From: DATGLE01 sp035294325
GTDB lineage: Bacteria > Chloroflexota > Ktedonobacteria > Ktedonobacterales > Ktedonobacteraceae
NCBI GenBank assembly: GCA_035294325.1
Contig: DATGLE010000168.1
Location: 1 to 64,000 of the forward strand
Length of the DNA stretch: 64,000 bases
Reading direction: 5' to 3'
Shown here one piece after another: positions 18,101 through 25,637 of this stretch (position 1 is its first letter; the number at the start of each line of letters is the position of its first letter). The notes below the pieces were generated by a model that was not told the DNA's origin, ran no database searches, and saw nothing but the letters and a program-made list of their open reading frames with translations. The translations under genes were made by a program, and so were the position numbers.

Positions 18101-18769
18101 ATGGTGCGACATGACTGGTCAGATGACGACCTCGCTCGACGGCTCCATGAGCACGATCCAGAGGCGTTGGAAACACTCATCTCCAGGTATTCTCGTGAAG
18201 TATTTTATTTTATTCGCCTGGTATTGGACGGTGTGGGTGTGGCGCAGGATGCTGAAGAATGCGTGAACGATCTCTTCGTGGCTGTCTGGCAAGAGATTGA
18301 TACTTTTGATCCGGGTCGTGGAACGCTTCGTACCTGGTTAACGATGCGGGCCAAGTATATAGCGCTGGACCGCCGGCGCCAGTTGTGCCGCCGGCAGACC
18401 TATAACTGGCAACCGGCCGATGAGAATCGTCAATGGCATTCATCAGATAGCAAGGGGAACTACGCATCTTTCGGTTGGGGAGGGGACGAACATGATAACA
18501 GAGTTTCTTTGCCTCCGCACCCGGAAGCAAATATGGAACATCTGTTAGAACAGAGCGAGAGGCGCGAGGAACTGCGCCTCGCCTTGGCAACGCTGCCTGA
18601 GCTTGACCGCCGTTTGATTATTCTACGTTATTTTAAATACGCCAGCACCGAGGAGTTGGCGGCGCAAACGGGCCTTACCCGTCATGCCGTCGATACGCGG
18701 CTCTGGCGAGCGCGGAAAAGCTTACGCGAAGTGCTCAAGGAGCATGCATATGACTATGAGCGAATTTAA
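18101..18769 (+). CDS. ECF-type RNA polymerase sigma factor
   Basis: A 222-residue sigma-70 family factor. Region 2 spans ~1-90 (DPEALETLISRYSREVFYFI, DAEECVNDLFVAVWQEIDTF, TWLTMRAKYIALDRRR). A variable, charged spacer follows. Region 4 is at ~155-220 (LATLPELDRRLIILRYFKYA, then an HTH ending AVDTRLWRARKSLREVL). AAGGAG lies 7 bases before the ATG at 18101; the longer open frame has no such support. Its end overlaps the next gene by 20 bases, so the two are translationally coupled, as is usual for a sigma/anti-sigma pair. Confidence 0.9.
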   Translation: MVRHDWSDDDLARRLHEHDPEALETLISRYSREVFYFIRLVLDGVGVAQDAEECVNDLFVAVWQEIDTFDPGRGTLRTWLTMRAKYIALDRRRQLCRRQTYNWQPADENRQWHSSDSKGNYASFGWGGDEHDNRVSLPPHPEANMEHLLEQSERREELRLALATLPELDRRLIILRYFKYASTEELAAQTGLTRHAVDTRLWRARKSLREVLKEHAYDYERI

Positions 18770-19967
18770 CCGGGGATCGCGAGAACTGGGCGAGGATCCC
18801 TCACTTCCTTCGATGCAGCATGTAAAGCTGCCAGACGACTTCTCGGAGGAAGAGGTGGCCTTTGCGAAGGAACTGGGTTCACTCTTCTCTATCGAAGAGG
18901 AGGAGATGCCCCCCTACTTCGTACAAACCCTGTTGGAGCCGGATGATCCACGCTATCAGCCCGTCGAAGAGGGTTTCGAGCAGAAGACTTATGCTCGCGT
19001 CTTCCGCCGGCTGAAACTGCACCGCCGTCTCTATCGCTCTCATCATGCATTTATGCAAAGCATCCTGCCCGCTGCCCCTCTGCGGCGTCCATTAATGGCT
19101 CTTATTGCCGCGTGCCTGCTCATTATGGTCATCTCGATGGTAGTCGTCAGCCCCTCATTCGCTAACGGCCTGAACCGTCTTCTGGCCGGCTCACATAGCG
19201 GCGTGATCCAGGTGAACAGTGACCCGGCTGATGGACTGCAACCTGCCCAGACTCATCCCCATCAGCACGGGGTCCGGCCTCCTGCGTCCGAGAGCACCCA
19301 GCCCCGGCATATCAGCCTGCCAGCAGCGCTGCGCGAACTCGATTTTCCGATGTATATGCCAGACTTTATGCCGACAAATTATAATCTGACCAGCATCTAT
19401 CTCTACCAGGAAGCGAATCAGACCTGGACCGATGGCCCCGTTGTGCAATTGAATTATGATTTCTCTTTACCAGGTGTAAGTTCGCATGGACCGGGGCAGA
19501 TTGCTATTCGCGAATTTAAGCCCGTGGGCAGCATCTATCAGGTCGTTCAGGTTGGCGCCGCCCACCTGAGGTTTAAAGACGGCCTTGCCGCTATAGAAGT
19601 CGATGGTCAGTGGGAACGTATCAGTCAATCCGCCCACCAGTGGGTGAATAGCGGGCGCAATGAGCTGATCTATGAGCGCGACGGCGTGGTTTTCTGGATC
19701 GAGGGCGACCAGCGCGATGCTATCGACGGAACAGTGTTGTTCAATATAGCCTCGTCCTTGCAGCCGGTCCCCAGCGATTACGCCCTGCACCTGCGTAACC
19801 ATATCAGCGATGTGAGCCTGGCTAGCGGTGATACCGACTGGGTGCCCGCTGGAGAGGTGCTCTATATTGATAGCAGCAACACTGGTGCCCCTCCCCTGCT
19901 AATCGCCGCCGATGATTCGCCCCAGGCGATCCTGCCGCCACAGAAGAACAGTACCCGTATGCATTGA
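18750..19967 (+). CDS. membrane-anchored anti-sigma-like protein
   Basis: About 405 residues. An acidic cytoplasmic N-terminal part (~1-110) is followed by one TM helix at ~118-140 (LMALIAACLLIMVISMVVV). The extracytoplasmic domain contains a DUF4367-like segment (PMYMPDFMPTNYNLTSIYLY, VFWIEGDQRDAIDGTVLF). I chose the ATG at 18750 because AAGGAG is 7 bases upstream; ATGs at 18744 and 18756 are also in frame. Overlap with the sigma gene and the one-TM layout suggest it holds that sigma factor at the membrane. No zinc-binding HxxxCxxC motif was seen. Confidence 0.7.
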   Translation: MTMSEFNRGSRELGEDPSLPSMQHVKLPDDFSEEEVAFAKELGSLFSIEEEEMPPYFVQTLLEPDDPRYQPVEEGFEQKTYARVFRRLKLHRRLYRSHHAFMQSILPAAPLRRPLMALIAACLLIMVISMVVVSPSFANGLNRLLAGSHSGVIQVNSDPADGLQPAQTHPHQHGVRPPASESTQPRHISLPAALRELDFPMYMPDFMPTNYNLTSIYLYQEANQTWTDGPVVQLNYDFSLPGVSSHGPGQIAIREFKPVGSIYQVVQVGAAHLRFKDGLAAIEVDGQWERISQSAHQWVNSGRNELIYERDGVVFWIEGDQRDAIDGTVLFNIASSLQPVPSDYALHLRNHISDVSLASGDTDWVPAGEVLYIDSSNTGAPPLLIAADDSPQAILPPQKNSTRMH

Positions 19968-20132
19968 CCGTGCTTCTCCAGCCTGAGCGTCTATATCACT
20001 GGACAGACCCTCCCGCCATCTGGTATGCTAAGGTAAGGATATACACTGGCTTACGTCCTTCTCTATCGTGTGACACCGTAGTGGCAACGGAGCCAGACGG
20101 ACGACAGCGATTATTCCTCAAAGGAGAGGCAC

Positions 20133-20366
20133 ATGAACCAACCATCGCACAAAACCGGCGCAAGAACGAAAAAATCTCATGGCTTGCCCAACCTGCGCAT
20201 CCTGCGGCAGCGCCGCGGCCTGAGCCTGGGACAACTGGCGGATATGACCGGCCTGCGCCGCGATACGATTGCTCACCTGGAGCATGGCCGCGAAGAAGCC
20301 CAGCCCTATCACTTACGTCTCCTCGCCCGCGCCCTCGAAGTTCCTACGCTGGACCTCGTTTCCTGA
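20133..20366 (+). CDS. small XRE-family HTH protein
   Basis: A 77-residue protein that is almost entirely one Cro/C1-type helix-turn-helix: LRILRQRRGLSLGQLADMTG then RRDTIAHLEHGREEAQPYH. A basic N-terminal tail of about 18 residues may add DNA contacts. AAAGGAGAGG precedes the ATG. It stands alone, after the anti-sigma-like gene and before a repeat-rich gap, so no target is evident. Confidence 0.85.
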   Translation: MNQPSHKTGARTKKSHGLPNLRILRQRRGLSLGQLADMTGLRRDTIAHLEHGREEAQPYHLRLLARALEVPTLDLVS

Positions 20367-20469
20367 CCTCCGCTCCCCCGCCGGTGTTCATTTACTGGAT
20401 ACCGGATCGCTATTGTGTTGGAGAGCATCCTTTCGGACGCTCTCTCTTTCTTTTTTTCTCTCTATCGAT

Positions 20470-20553
20470 TGCTCGTGCCTGCGGCGCTCGTCTCACAGAA
20501 AGCATTTACACGACATGCGCGGAGCGCATGTCGTGTAAATTGCTTTCTGTTTC
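20470..20553. repeat. variable-core hairpin repeat, copy 3
   Basis: The hairpin 20495-20550 has 26-27-bp arms, loop GGA and one bulged T. The left flank is GCTCGTGCCTGCGGCGCTCG. The tip ACATGCGC-GGA-GCGCATGT keeps the family's GCGC closing pair. The right mini-hairpin is missing. Confidence 0.8.
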
Positions 20554-20612
20554 TAGCATGGCTTCGTCGCCCGACCATCCCCCATCAGAGCTATTGAATG
20601 TCGCCCACTCCA

Positions 20613-20717
20613 CGCCCGAAAGGAAGAGTTTGGAGGGGATGAGCTGCCCCCGGGCATGGTCCCCCGCACCCCGTCAGGGGGCTGCCGCCCCTTACCCCCG
20701 CTCCTGGCGAGCATTAC
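20613..20717. repeat. second dispersed repeat family, copy 1
   Basis: This stretch matches 25319-25406 in blocks: ACGCCCGAAAGGAAGAGT at the left, CCCCGCACCCCGTCAGGGGG in the middle and CTCCTGGCGAGCATTAC at the right. The middle block is a G/C-rich dyad (GGGGGC...GCCCC). The rest of the gap 20367-20826 shows no gene. Confidence 0.7.
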
Positions 20718-20768
20718 CTCGCCCGGCCATCCCATCAGAGAGGGTGTACATTAAAGGACAGGGAGGAC

Positions 20769-20900
20769 TATAATATGTCTGAATACACCTGGAACAGGGT
20801 GGACAAAAGAAATCAGGAGGACCTTGATGCAAGAACCGGAGGGCGAAGCGCTCACCCAGGCCATCGACAATTACGTACAGCAACTGGCTGCAATCGATAA
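20769..20900 (+). other. ambiguous signal: possible 41-codon ORF or promoter -10
   Basis: GGGAGG at 20761-20766 is 8 bases before an ATG at 20775 that opens a 41-codon frame (MSEYTWNRVDKRNQ...), overlapping the next gene out of frame. However, TATAAT at 20769-20774 would place a transcription start inside this frame, making it non-coding. The two readings exclude each other. Confidence 0.3.
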
Positions 20901-21096
20901 AGAGAGATATGCCCTGGAAAATCAGGGCATGGAGGCGATTAATCCTTTGCGGTATTTTGCTATACAACCTGAGATTGATCGCCTCATGGGCAGATCAGAT
21001 GCCATCCAGAAGCAGTGGGCACGCGCTATGGATAAGCTCGCGATCTACAGAATGGAGCATCCTGCCCCTGCCGACCATTCAGAACATTCCCACTAG
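20827..21096 (+). CDS. small hypothetical helical protein
   Basis: An 89-residue soluble protein that I do not recognise. It is mostly helical with a heptad-like run (AIDNYVQQLAAIDKERYALE), a central PLRYFAIQPEIDRLMGRSDA and a His-rich end (HPAPADHSEHSH). AGGAGG lies 6 bases before the ATG at 20827. It precedes the VOC-DinB gene by 53 bases on the same strand and may share its transcript. Confidence 0.6.
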   Translation: MQEPEGEALTQAIDNYVQQLAAIDKERYALENQGMEAINPLRYFAIQPEIDRLMGRSDAIQKQWARAMDKLAIYRMEHPAPADHSEHSH

Positions 21097-21149
21097 CTTC
21101 CACATCATATAGCTATGAGCGAATATACCCGAAGAGAGGTAATAATTTT

Positions 21150-22022
21150 ATGCCAGAGCAGCCCCGCTTTGCCTTGACGGTCACGGACCTCGCGGCCAGC
21201 ATAGCTTTTGCAGTGGATTTTCTGGGATTCAAACTGGCGGAAACTCAGCCCGAGAGCGCCGATATGAAATATCTTCTCGATAGCGACGGGGATCCAATGA
21301 TGCTTACTACTCCGCAGGTTCAAAATGTAAGAGAGCGCCTGGCCGAACCGCGCCTCGTCTTCAAGCCGGGCGACACACTCGATTTCCTTTGTGAAGATAT
21401 TGAGACTCAACGCGCCACCTTTGCCAGCCGTGGCCTGACCTCTGTACACGAGGAGACAAACGCTCTTGGTGAGCGCAAGCTTGTCGTTGTGGCTCCCGAC
21501 AATTATAAAATTGTGTATATCATGCCGGTTAAACGCTCGCCAGAGGAAACTATTGCTCTGTACGCGCAAGGTGGTGAGGATGTAGAGGCTGCTATTGCTG
21601 GCCTGAGCGAAGCGGATCTTGACCTCACGCGTGCGCCGGGCGAATGGACGATCCGCCAGATCGTGCATCACCTCGCGGAAAGCGCCTCGCTATCCCTGAT
21701 GACAATTAAGGCAGCCCTGGCGCAATCAGGCAGCACCTATGTGCGCCCCCCATACGACCAGGAGCACTGGGCAGAGACGCTGGCTTATGACCGGCGGCCT
21801 ATCGAGCCATCGCTGGCGCTCATTAAAGCAATTCATGCGCATATAACGCAGTTATTCCAGTATGTTCCCGATTGCTGGGATCACTACACTATGATGAAAT
21901 TCCCTGATCAGGAAGGCGAAGGGCGTAAGTTAACCCTGGGCTACCTTATCGATATCCAGATCGGGCACACGGCGGATCATTGCGATGAGATTCGCGAGAC
22001 GCGCCGCGTGCACAACCGGTAG
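21150..22022 (+). CDS. VOC (glyoxalase-like) domain fused to DinB-like domain
   Basis: A 290-residue cytoplasmic fusion. Residues 1-127 form a VOC fold (FALTVTDLAASIAFAVDFLG, VFKPGDTLDFLCEDIE, KLVVVAPDNYKIVYIMPVKR). Residues ~140-286 form a DinB/YfiT-type four-helix bundle with candidate metal histidines in IVHHLAES and IGHTADHCDEI. VOC and DinB domains both bind divalent metals in detoxification or thiol-transfer enzymes; their fusion suggests one small-molecule reaction, but the substrate is unknown. It is convergent with aspS, 6 bases apart. Confidence 0.85.
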   Translation: MPEQPRFALTVTDLAASIAFAVDFLGFKLAETQPESADMKYLLDSDGDPMMLTTPQVQNVRERLAEPRLVFKPGDTLDFLCEDIETQRATFASRGLTSVHEETNALGERKLVVVAPDNYKIVYIMPVKRSPEETIALYAQGGEDVEAAIAGLSEADLDLTRAPGEWTIRQIVHHLAESASLSLMTIKAALAQSGSTYVRPPYDQEHWAETLAYDRRPIEPSLALIKAIHAHITQLFQYVPDCWDHYTMMKFPDQEGEGRKLTLGYLIDIQIGHTADHCDEIRETRRVHNR

Positions 22023-22028
22023 CAGCCA

Positions 22029-23336
22029 TCACGGCACGAGCCGGTTCAGGTCGCGAGGGAAGAGCGTCACCAGTTTGACGTTTGCCGCGCCCGTCAACTG
22101 CATCAGCCAGCGCTCCAGGCCAATCGCGAAACCACCTTCGGGCGGCATACCGTACCTGAACGCCTCCAGGTAGCAGGCGAACGGCTCCAGCGGCAGGTGC
22201 GCCTTCCCCAGCGCCGCCAGGTAATCCTCGTAGCGATGCAGGCGCTGGCCGCCCGTTACCATTTCGGAACCACGAAAGAGCAGGTCAAACGAGTTTGAGT
22301 ATTCCGGTCTCTGCGGATCGGGATAGGTATAAAACGGGCGCTTGCGCATGGGATAGCCCGTGACGTACAGAAATTCGCTGCCATACTCCCTTTGCGCCCA
22401 CTCGCCCAGCCAGCGCTCATCCTGCGGAGACAGGTCCGGCTCGCCGCGCACATCCACGCCATGCAGCTTATAGATCAACTCCTGCGCGTCGGCGAAATGG
22501 ACATATGGGATCTCCTCCGGCACTGCGGGCATCTGGACATGCAGAAGTTCTAGCTCGGCGCTGTAATACTCACTCAGCGAGGATATGATGCCAGCAACCA
22601 CGTCGCGCAGCAGTGCCATCACCGTGAAGTGGTTCTCAATGAAGCCGAACTCGGCGTCGAGGCTCACGTACTCATTGATGTGGCGTGTCGTATCGTGTGG
22701 CTCCGCCCGGAAGACGGGGCCAACTTCGAAGACGCGCTCGAAGACGCCGACCATGATCTGTTTATAGAACTGCGGGCTTTGCGCCAGGTACGCGGGCCGC
22801 CCGAAGTAGTCGAGCTTGAAGACGCTGGCTCCGCTCTCCGTCGCGGAAGCAACGATTTTGGGCGACTGAATTTCGGTAAAGCCGCGCGCCGTCAATGTGT
22901 TACGAAAAGCGGCCATGATGCCGGCGGCCAGGCGCAGCACCGCGCGCCGCGCGGGATGGCGGTTGGTGACGGAAGCGTGATCGAGCACGGTGCCGATACT
23001 GGCCGTGATCCTGCGCTTGTTGAGCGGTACGGGCGGCGGCTCCGTGACCGGCGTGATTACCTCGATGCGCAGTTCATGCAGTTCGACGCCGCCCGGCGCC
23101 TGCGCTTCGCTCATGGCTGTCCCCTCGACGGCAATGACGCTCTCGACGCCGACCTGCCCCTCGACAAGCGGAGCCACCTCGGATGCCGACTCGGCAACCG
23201 CCTGTATCAACCCCCGGCCATCGCGAATCACCAGAAAGTTGATCCCCCCCAGCTGGCGCCACGAGTGCAGCCAGCCGGCGACGCGAACGCGCTCCCCGAT
23301 ATGCGCTTTCACTTCCACAGTTCGTATGCGTTCCAT
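22029..23336 (-). CDS. aspS: aspartate--tRNA ligase, archaeal type
   Basis: A 435-residue class IIb aminoacyl-tRNA synthetase. It has an N-terminal OB anticodon domain (VRVAGWLHSWRQLGGINFLV), motif 2 with FRAEPHDTTRHINEYVSLDA, and motif 3 in GGFAIGLERWLMQL. It lacks the ~120-residue GAD insertion of the bacterial enzyme, so it is the archaeal/eukaryotic-type AspRS, often non-discriminating (charging tRNA-Asp and tRNA-Asn). Whether this one is non-discriminating depends on GatCAB, which is not visible here. The ATG at 23336 follows AAGGAG; the longer frame upstream is leader RNA. It is controlled by a T-box leader. Confidence 0.92.
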   Translation of the reverse strand: MERIRTVEVKAHIGERVRVAGWLHSWRQLGGINFLVIRDGRGLIQAVAESASEVAPLVEGQVGVESVIAVEGTAMSEAQAPGGVELHELRIEVITPVTEPPPVPLNKRRITASIGTVLDHASVTNRHPARRAVLRLAAGIMAAFRNTLTARGFTEIQSPKIVASATESGASVFKLDYFGRPAYLAQSPQFYKQIMVGVFERVFEVGPVFRAEPHDTTRHINEYVSLDAEFGFIENHFTVMALLRDVVAGIISSLSEYYSAELELLHVQMPAVPEEIPYVHFADAQELIYKLHGVDVRGEPDLSPQDERWLGEWAQREYGSEFLYVTGYPMRKRPFYTYPDPQRPEYSNSFDLLFRGSEMVTGGQRLHRYEDYLAALGKAHLPLEPFACYLEAFRYGMPPEGGFAIGLERWLMQLTGAANVKLVTLFPRDLNRLVP

Positions 23337-23352
23337 AAGACAAACTCCTTCT

Positions 23353-23400
23353 ATGCAACAGAATGCAACTCGGATGCAACAGAATGCAACTCGGATGCAA
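23353..23400. repeat. short tandem repeat in the aspS leader
   Basis: A 21-base unit (ATGCAACAGAATGCAACTCGG) occurs twice in tandem and begins a third time, just upstream of the aspS ribosome site. ATGCAAC is repeated five times within it. Its role is unknown. Confidence 0.75.
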
Positions 23401-23461
23401 CAAAACGTAATATCAAATCCGTTTAGAGAGTGATTATTTCTGGGGACACGCCGCAACCCCG

Positions 23462-23485
23462 CCAGGAGGGCGGCGGCCCTCCTGG
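23462..23485. repeat. CCAGGAGGGC hairpin in the aspS leader
   Basis: Ten-base arms at 23462-23471 and 23476-23485 with a four-base loop. The same arm sequence forms the core of the convergent-gene palindrome at 50661-50716. It lies between the T-box terminator and the aspS start. Confidence 0.65.
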
Positions 23486-23596
23486 ACCTCTCGCTGTGGG
23501 CACTTTTCAATCGGATTGGATATAACACCCTGTTACCTGCATGCAACACCTTGTTACCCGGGTGCAGCAAAGCAACATCTGCCATCTGCAAGCAGC

Positions 23597-23628
23597 AAAA
23601 AACCCTCATCCTCACTGGAGGACGAGGG
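23597..23628 (-). terminator. T-box intrinsic terminator
   Basis: On the minus strand an 11-bp stem (arms 23618-23628 and 23603-23613, one G-U pair) with a four-base loop is followed by six U residues. It lies 17 bases after the conserved T-box sequence, as expected for an attenuating T-box leader. Confidence 0.9.
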
Positions 23629-23919
23629 CATAATAACTGCCTGTCGTGGTGCCACCACCATTCATCCCCTGCCGCACAGAACAGGGGACCTCAGCCGGTT
23701 CTTCTCTCCGCCCACGAGGAGCCGCGAGGCAAACCGTCGCGCGATAACGGGCGCGCCCCGAAGAGCGGCTACTGTGGCACGATCAGCACCGGTTCACCGT
23801 CTGGCTCAAGGGTGTCCGTTGAGAAGGTCCGGTAACGATGCTTGCAGCCTGCACACCGCTCTCTGCATACCAGATACCTGCTCAATCTGTCCCTTTCACA
23901 GCATTTGTTATCCTGCTTG
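23597..23919 (-). promoter_or_regulatory. T-box riboswitch controlling aspS, specifier GAC (Asp)
   Basis: A tRNA-sensing leader. The canonical T-box sequence GGTGGCACCACG is at 23645-23656 (minus strand) and pairs with uncharged tRNA acceptor ends to favour antitermination. Upstream, a Stem I-like region carries AGAGAG and GGTG elements. The segment GGACACCCTTGAGC at 23807-23818 matches the usual specifier context, placing codon GAC (23814-23816), which would read tRNA-Asp. The leader ends in the terminator at 23597-23628. Uncharged tRNA-Asp should therefore induce aspS. The T-box and terminator are seen directly; the specifier assignment is by analogy. Confidence 0.9.
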
Positions 23920-23925
23920 TCGGTG

Positions 23926-23954
23926 ACTATAACATATGCCGGCAGCGAAGTCAA
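23926..23954 (-). promoter_or_regulatory. promoter of the aspS T-box transcript
   Basis: TTGACT (23949-23954) and TATAGT (23926-23931) on the minus strand are 17 bases apart, near consensus. Transcription should start at about 23918-23920, just before the T-box leader. Confidence 0.85.
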
Positions 23955-23968
23955 GGCAATCACACGCA

Positions 23969-24057
23969 AAAGGGAGTATAGTGTGTTGCGTAAAATGCGC
24001 AAAGCGTGTTTTACGCAACACACTATACTCCCTTTCGAGCGCCACAGGCGCAAGCAG
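23969..24057. repeat. variable-core hairpin repeat, copy 4
   Basis: The hairpin 23969-24035 has 32-bp arms and loop AAA, followed by GAGCGCCACAGGCGCAAGC. Two imperfect positions near the tip (AATGCGC against GCGTGTT) are both G-U pairs when read as RNA on the plus strand. It lies just upstream of the aspS promoter and downstream of the DUF3037 stop. Confidence 0.85.
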
Positions 24058-24090
24058 TCAGGCATGGAAAGATGCGAGAGCAGAAGCTGT

Positions 24091-24477
24091 CTAGCGATAG
24101 ACCATCGTCTTGAGCAGGTGGCGCAGCGCGGCTTCTGGATCGGAGCAGAGGCCGCAATGCACGGGCGAGGTCTGAATAATGGTACTGCGCGGAGAGACAA
24201 GCCAGTGGAAGCGCTCCGATGGCGACAACTGGCCGATAGAGCCGGCCTCCGCGCTCCCCTTACAGATGAGGACGATATGATCGAGATAACGCTGTACCGC
24301 ATCCAGATCAAGAGCAGGCGCCAGCGCCGTCAGGAGCGCGGGTTCTACGTGAATGCCAGCGCCAAGAAAGTCGAGCGTGCGGCAGAAGAGGATCACCCCA
24401 ACATTGACGCACTCGCCGCGCTCCACGCCTGGTACGACGCGGATAATCGCATAATCATAGGAGTTGAGAGCGTGCAT
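24091..24477 (-). CDS. DUF3037 family protein
   Basis: A 128-residue protein of the DUF3037 family: SYDYAIIRVVPGVERGECVN, VGVILFCRTLDFLGAG, a central helix-rich part and GPIGQLS-like SIGQLSPSERFHWLVSPRST. GGAGGAGGC within the upstream gene supports the ATG at 24477, giving a 23-base overlap with the HipA-like kinase gene. DUF3037 genes are commonly found right after HipA-like kinase genes, so a joint role is likely but undefined. Confidence 0.85.
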   Translation of the reverse strand: MHALNSYDYAIIRVVPGVERGECVNVGVILFCRTLDFLGAGIHVEPALLTALAPALDLDAVQRYLDHIVLICKGSAEAGSIGQLSPSERFHWLVSPRSTIIQTSPVHCGLCSDPEAALRHLLKTMVYR

Positions 24478-25237
24478 GCAGAGCCTCCTCCACAAAGATC
24501 TGCGAAGCCGTCAGACGATCCACCAGGTAGGCGAGGTAAGCGGCCCGATGGGCGGCATGGTCGGTATAGAGCGGGTCATTATCGAGCCAGGTGTCAGGAA
24601 TGGACGCGACAATCTCCTGTAGCAAAGCAGCATGCAGGCGATCCTTAGCCAGCGCATCGGCCCGCTCCAGTGCTCCCGCCACGGGCAGCAGCACATGCTC
24701 CTTGATCTGGGTGAAAGGCATACGGCTGCGCGCCGGGTACTCGGAGGCAAGGTAATGGAAGTAGAGCGAGGAGCCATGATCGATGAGCATGAGACGCCTG
24801 TGCCACAGCAGCATATTTGTATTGCGCGCTGTACGATCAACGTTGGTCACGTAGGCATCGAACCAGACGATGGAGGAAGCCAGCAGCGGATCGAGCGAGC
24901 GGGCATCGAAAGCATCGAAGGCAAGAGCGCCTGGCAGATAATCCAGGGCCAGATTCAGTCCCTCGCTGGCTTTGATGAGTGCCTGGATCTCAAAATCAGG
25001 CTCGGAACGGCCCAGCGCGCCGTCGAGAGTGGCAAAGACGATCTCCGGTACCGGCAGCCCCAGCGCGCGGCCAATCTCGCCCGCCACCAGTTCGGCGATC
25101 AGCGCCTTCGGCCCCTGACCGGCGCCGCGAAATTTCAGTACGTAAAGGCCATCATCATCCGCCTCAACAATGGCCGGCAGCGAGCCGCCTTCTCTGAGCG
25201 GCGTAACATAGCGAGTTGCTGTGATTGTCCTGAGCAT
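24455..25237 (-). CDS. HipA-like kinase family protein
   Basis: A 260-residue protein-kinase-fold protein. The glycine-rich/lysine part is GLYVLKFRGAGQGPKALIAE; the catalytic loop is probably FDAYVTNVDRTARNTNMLL, with LMLIDHGSSLYF in place of the DFG strand. It lacks the N-terminal half of full HipA toxins, and no HipB-type antitoxin is adjacent, so a classic toxin-antitoxin pair is unlikely. It overlaps the DUF3037 gene by 23 bases. The substrate is unknown. Confidence 0.78.
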   Translation of the reverse strand: MLRTITATRYVTPLREGGSLPAIVEADDDGLYVLKFRGAGQGPKALIAELVAGEIGRALGLPVPEIVFATLDGALGRSEPDFEIQALIKASEGLNLALDYLPGALAFDAFDARSLDPLLASSIVWFDAYVTNVDRTARNTNMLLWHRRLMLIDHGSSLYFHYLASEYPARSRMPFTQIKEHVLLPVAGALERADALAKDRLHAALLQEIVASIPDTWLDNDPLYTDHAAHRAAYLAYLVDRLTASQIFVEEALHARSQLL

Positions 25238-25292
25238 GCTGCCATTTTAGCACATATTCTGCTAAGAGAGTATCCGATGCCCTCTCCCCCCA

Positions 25293-25415
25293 GGGCTATG
25301 TAATTCTCCCCACCCCCCCGCCCGAAAGGAAGAGTCTGGGCGGGGGCACCCCGCGTCCCGCAAGGGGGCGGCCGCCCCCTTGACCCCCGCTTCTGGCGAG
25401 CATTACATAGCCCTG
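25293..25415. repeat. second dispersed repeat family, copy 2
   Basis: Bounded by 13-bp perfect inverted repeats, AGGGCTATGTAAT (25293-25305) and ATTACATAGCCCT (25402-25414). Inside are the CGCCCGAAAGGAAGAGT block (25319-25335), a GGGGGCGGCCGCCCCC dyad and CTTCTGGCGAGCATTAC, matching 20613-20717. Confidence 0.75.
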
Positions 25416-25431
25416 CTCCCCCCGGGCACTC

Positions 25432-25533
25432 GCGCGGCTCCGCCGCGCAAGAGATGGATAATGTTGTGAGCAAAATGCGCGCAGCGCATTTTGCTCACAA
25501 CATTATCCATAAGGCGAGCGCCGCAGGCGCGAG
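25432..25533. repeat. variable-core hairpin repeat, copy 5
   Basis: The left mini-hairpin GCGCGGCTCCGCCGCGC is followed by a perfect 57-bp hairpin at 25454-25510 (27-bp arms, loop GCA) and the right mini-hairpin GCGAGCGCCGCAGGCGCGAGC. This is the clearest core-plus-flanks copy without terminal repeats. Confidence 0.9.
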
Positions 25534-25534
25534 C

Positions 25535-25604
25535 AAGCCCGTTGGGATTCAGGCTGTGCCTGAATCCCAACGGGCTTGACACATATTCTGCCTGCCTCTA
25601 TCAT
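25535..25604 (+). promoter_or_regulatory. hairpin overlapping the recG promoter
   Basis: A perfect hairpin (arms 25535-25554 and 25558-25577) ends inside the -35 TTGACA at 25576-25581. A 17-base spacer leads to TATCAT at 25599-25604. The promoter is near consensus, and the cruciform or hairpin next to it could influence polymerase binding. Confidence 0.8.
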
Positions 25605-25637
25605 GGACAGGCGACAAGCATAGCCAGTAGAGATTGA

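Noticed and set aside
23353..23400. CRISPR-like short repeats
   Set aside because: Only two direct units with no spacers; a simple tandem repeat. No cas genes in the window.
23337..23615. 93-residue Cys-rich N-terminal extension of AspRS
   Set aside because: It lies in the T-box leader and tandem repeats; the ATG at 23336 has AAGGAG and matches the family start.
24091..25237. Classic HipBA toxin-antitoxin locus
   Set aside because: No HipB-like HTH gene is adjacent and the kinase lacks the N-terminal HipA half.
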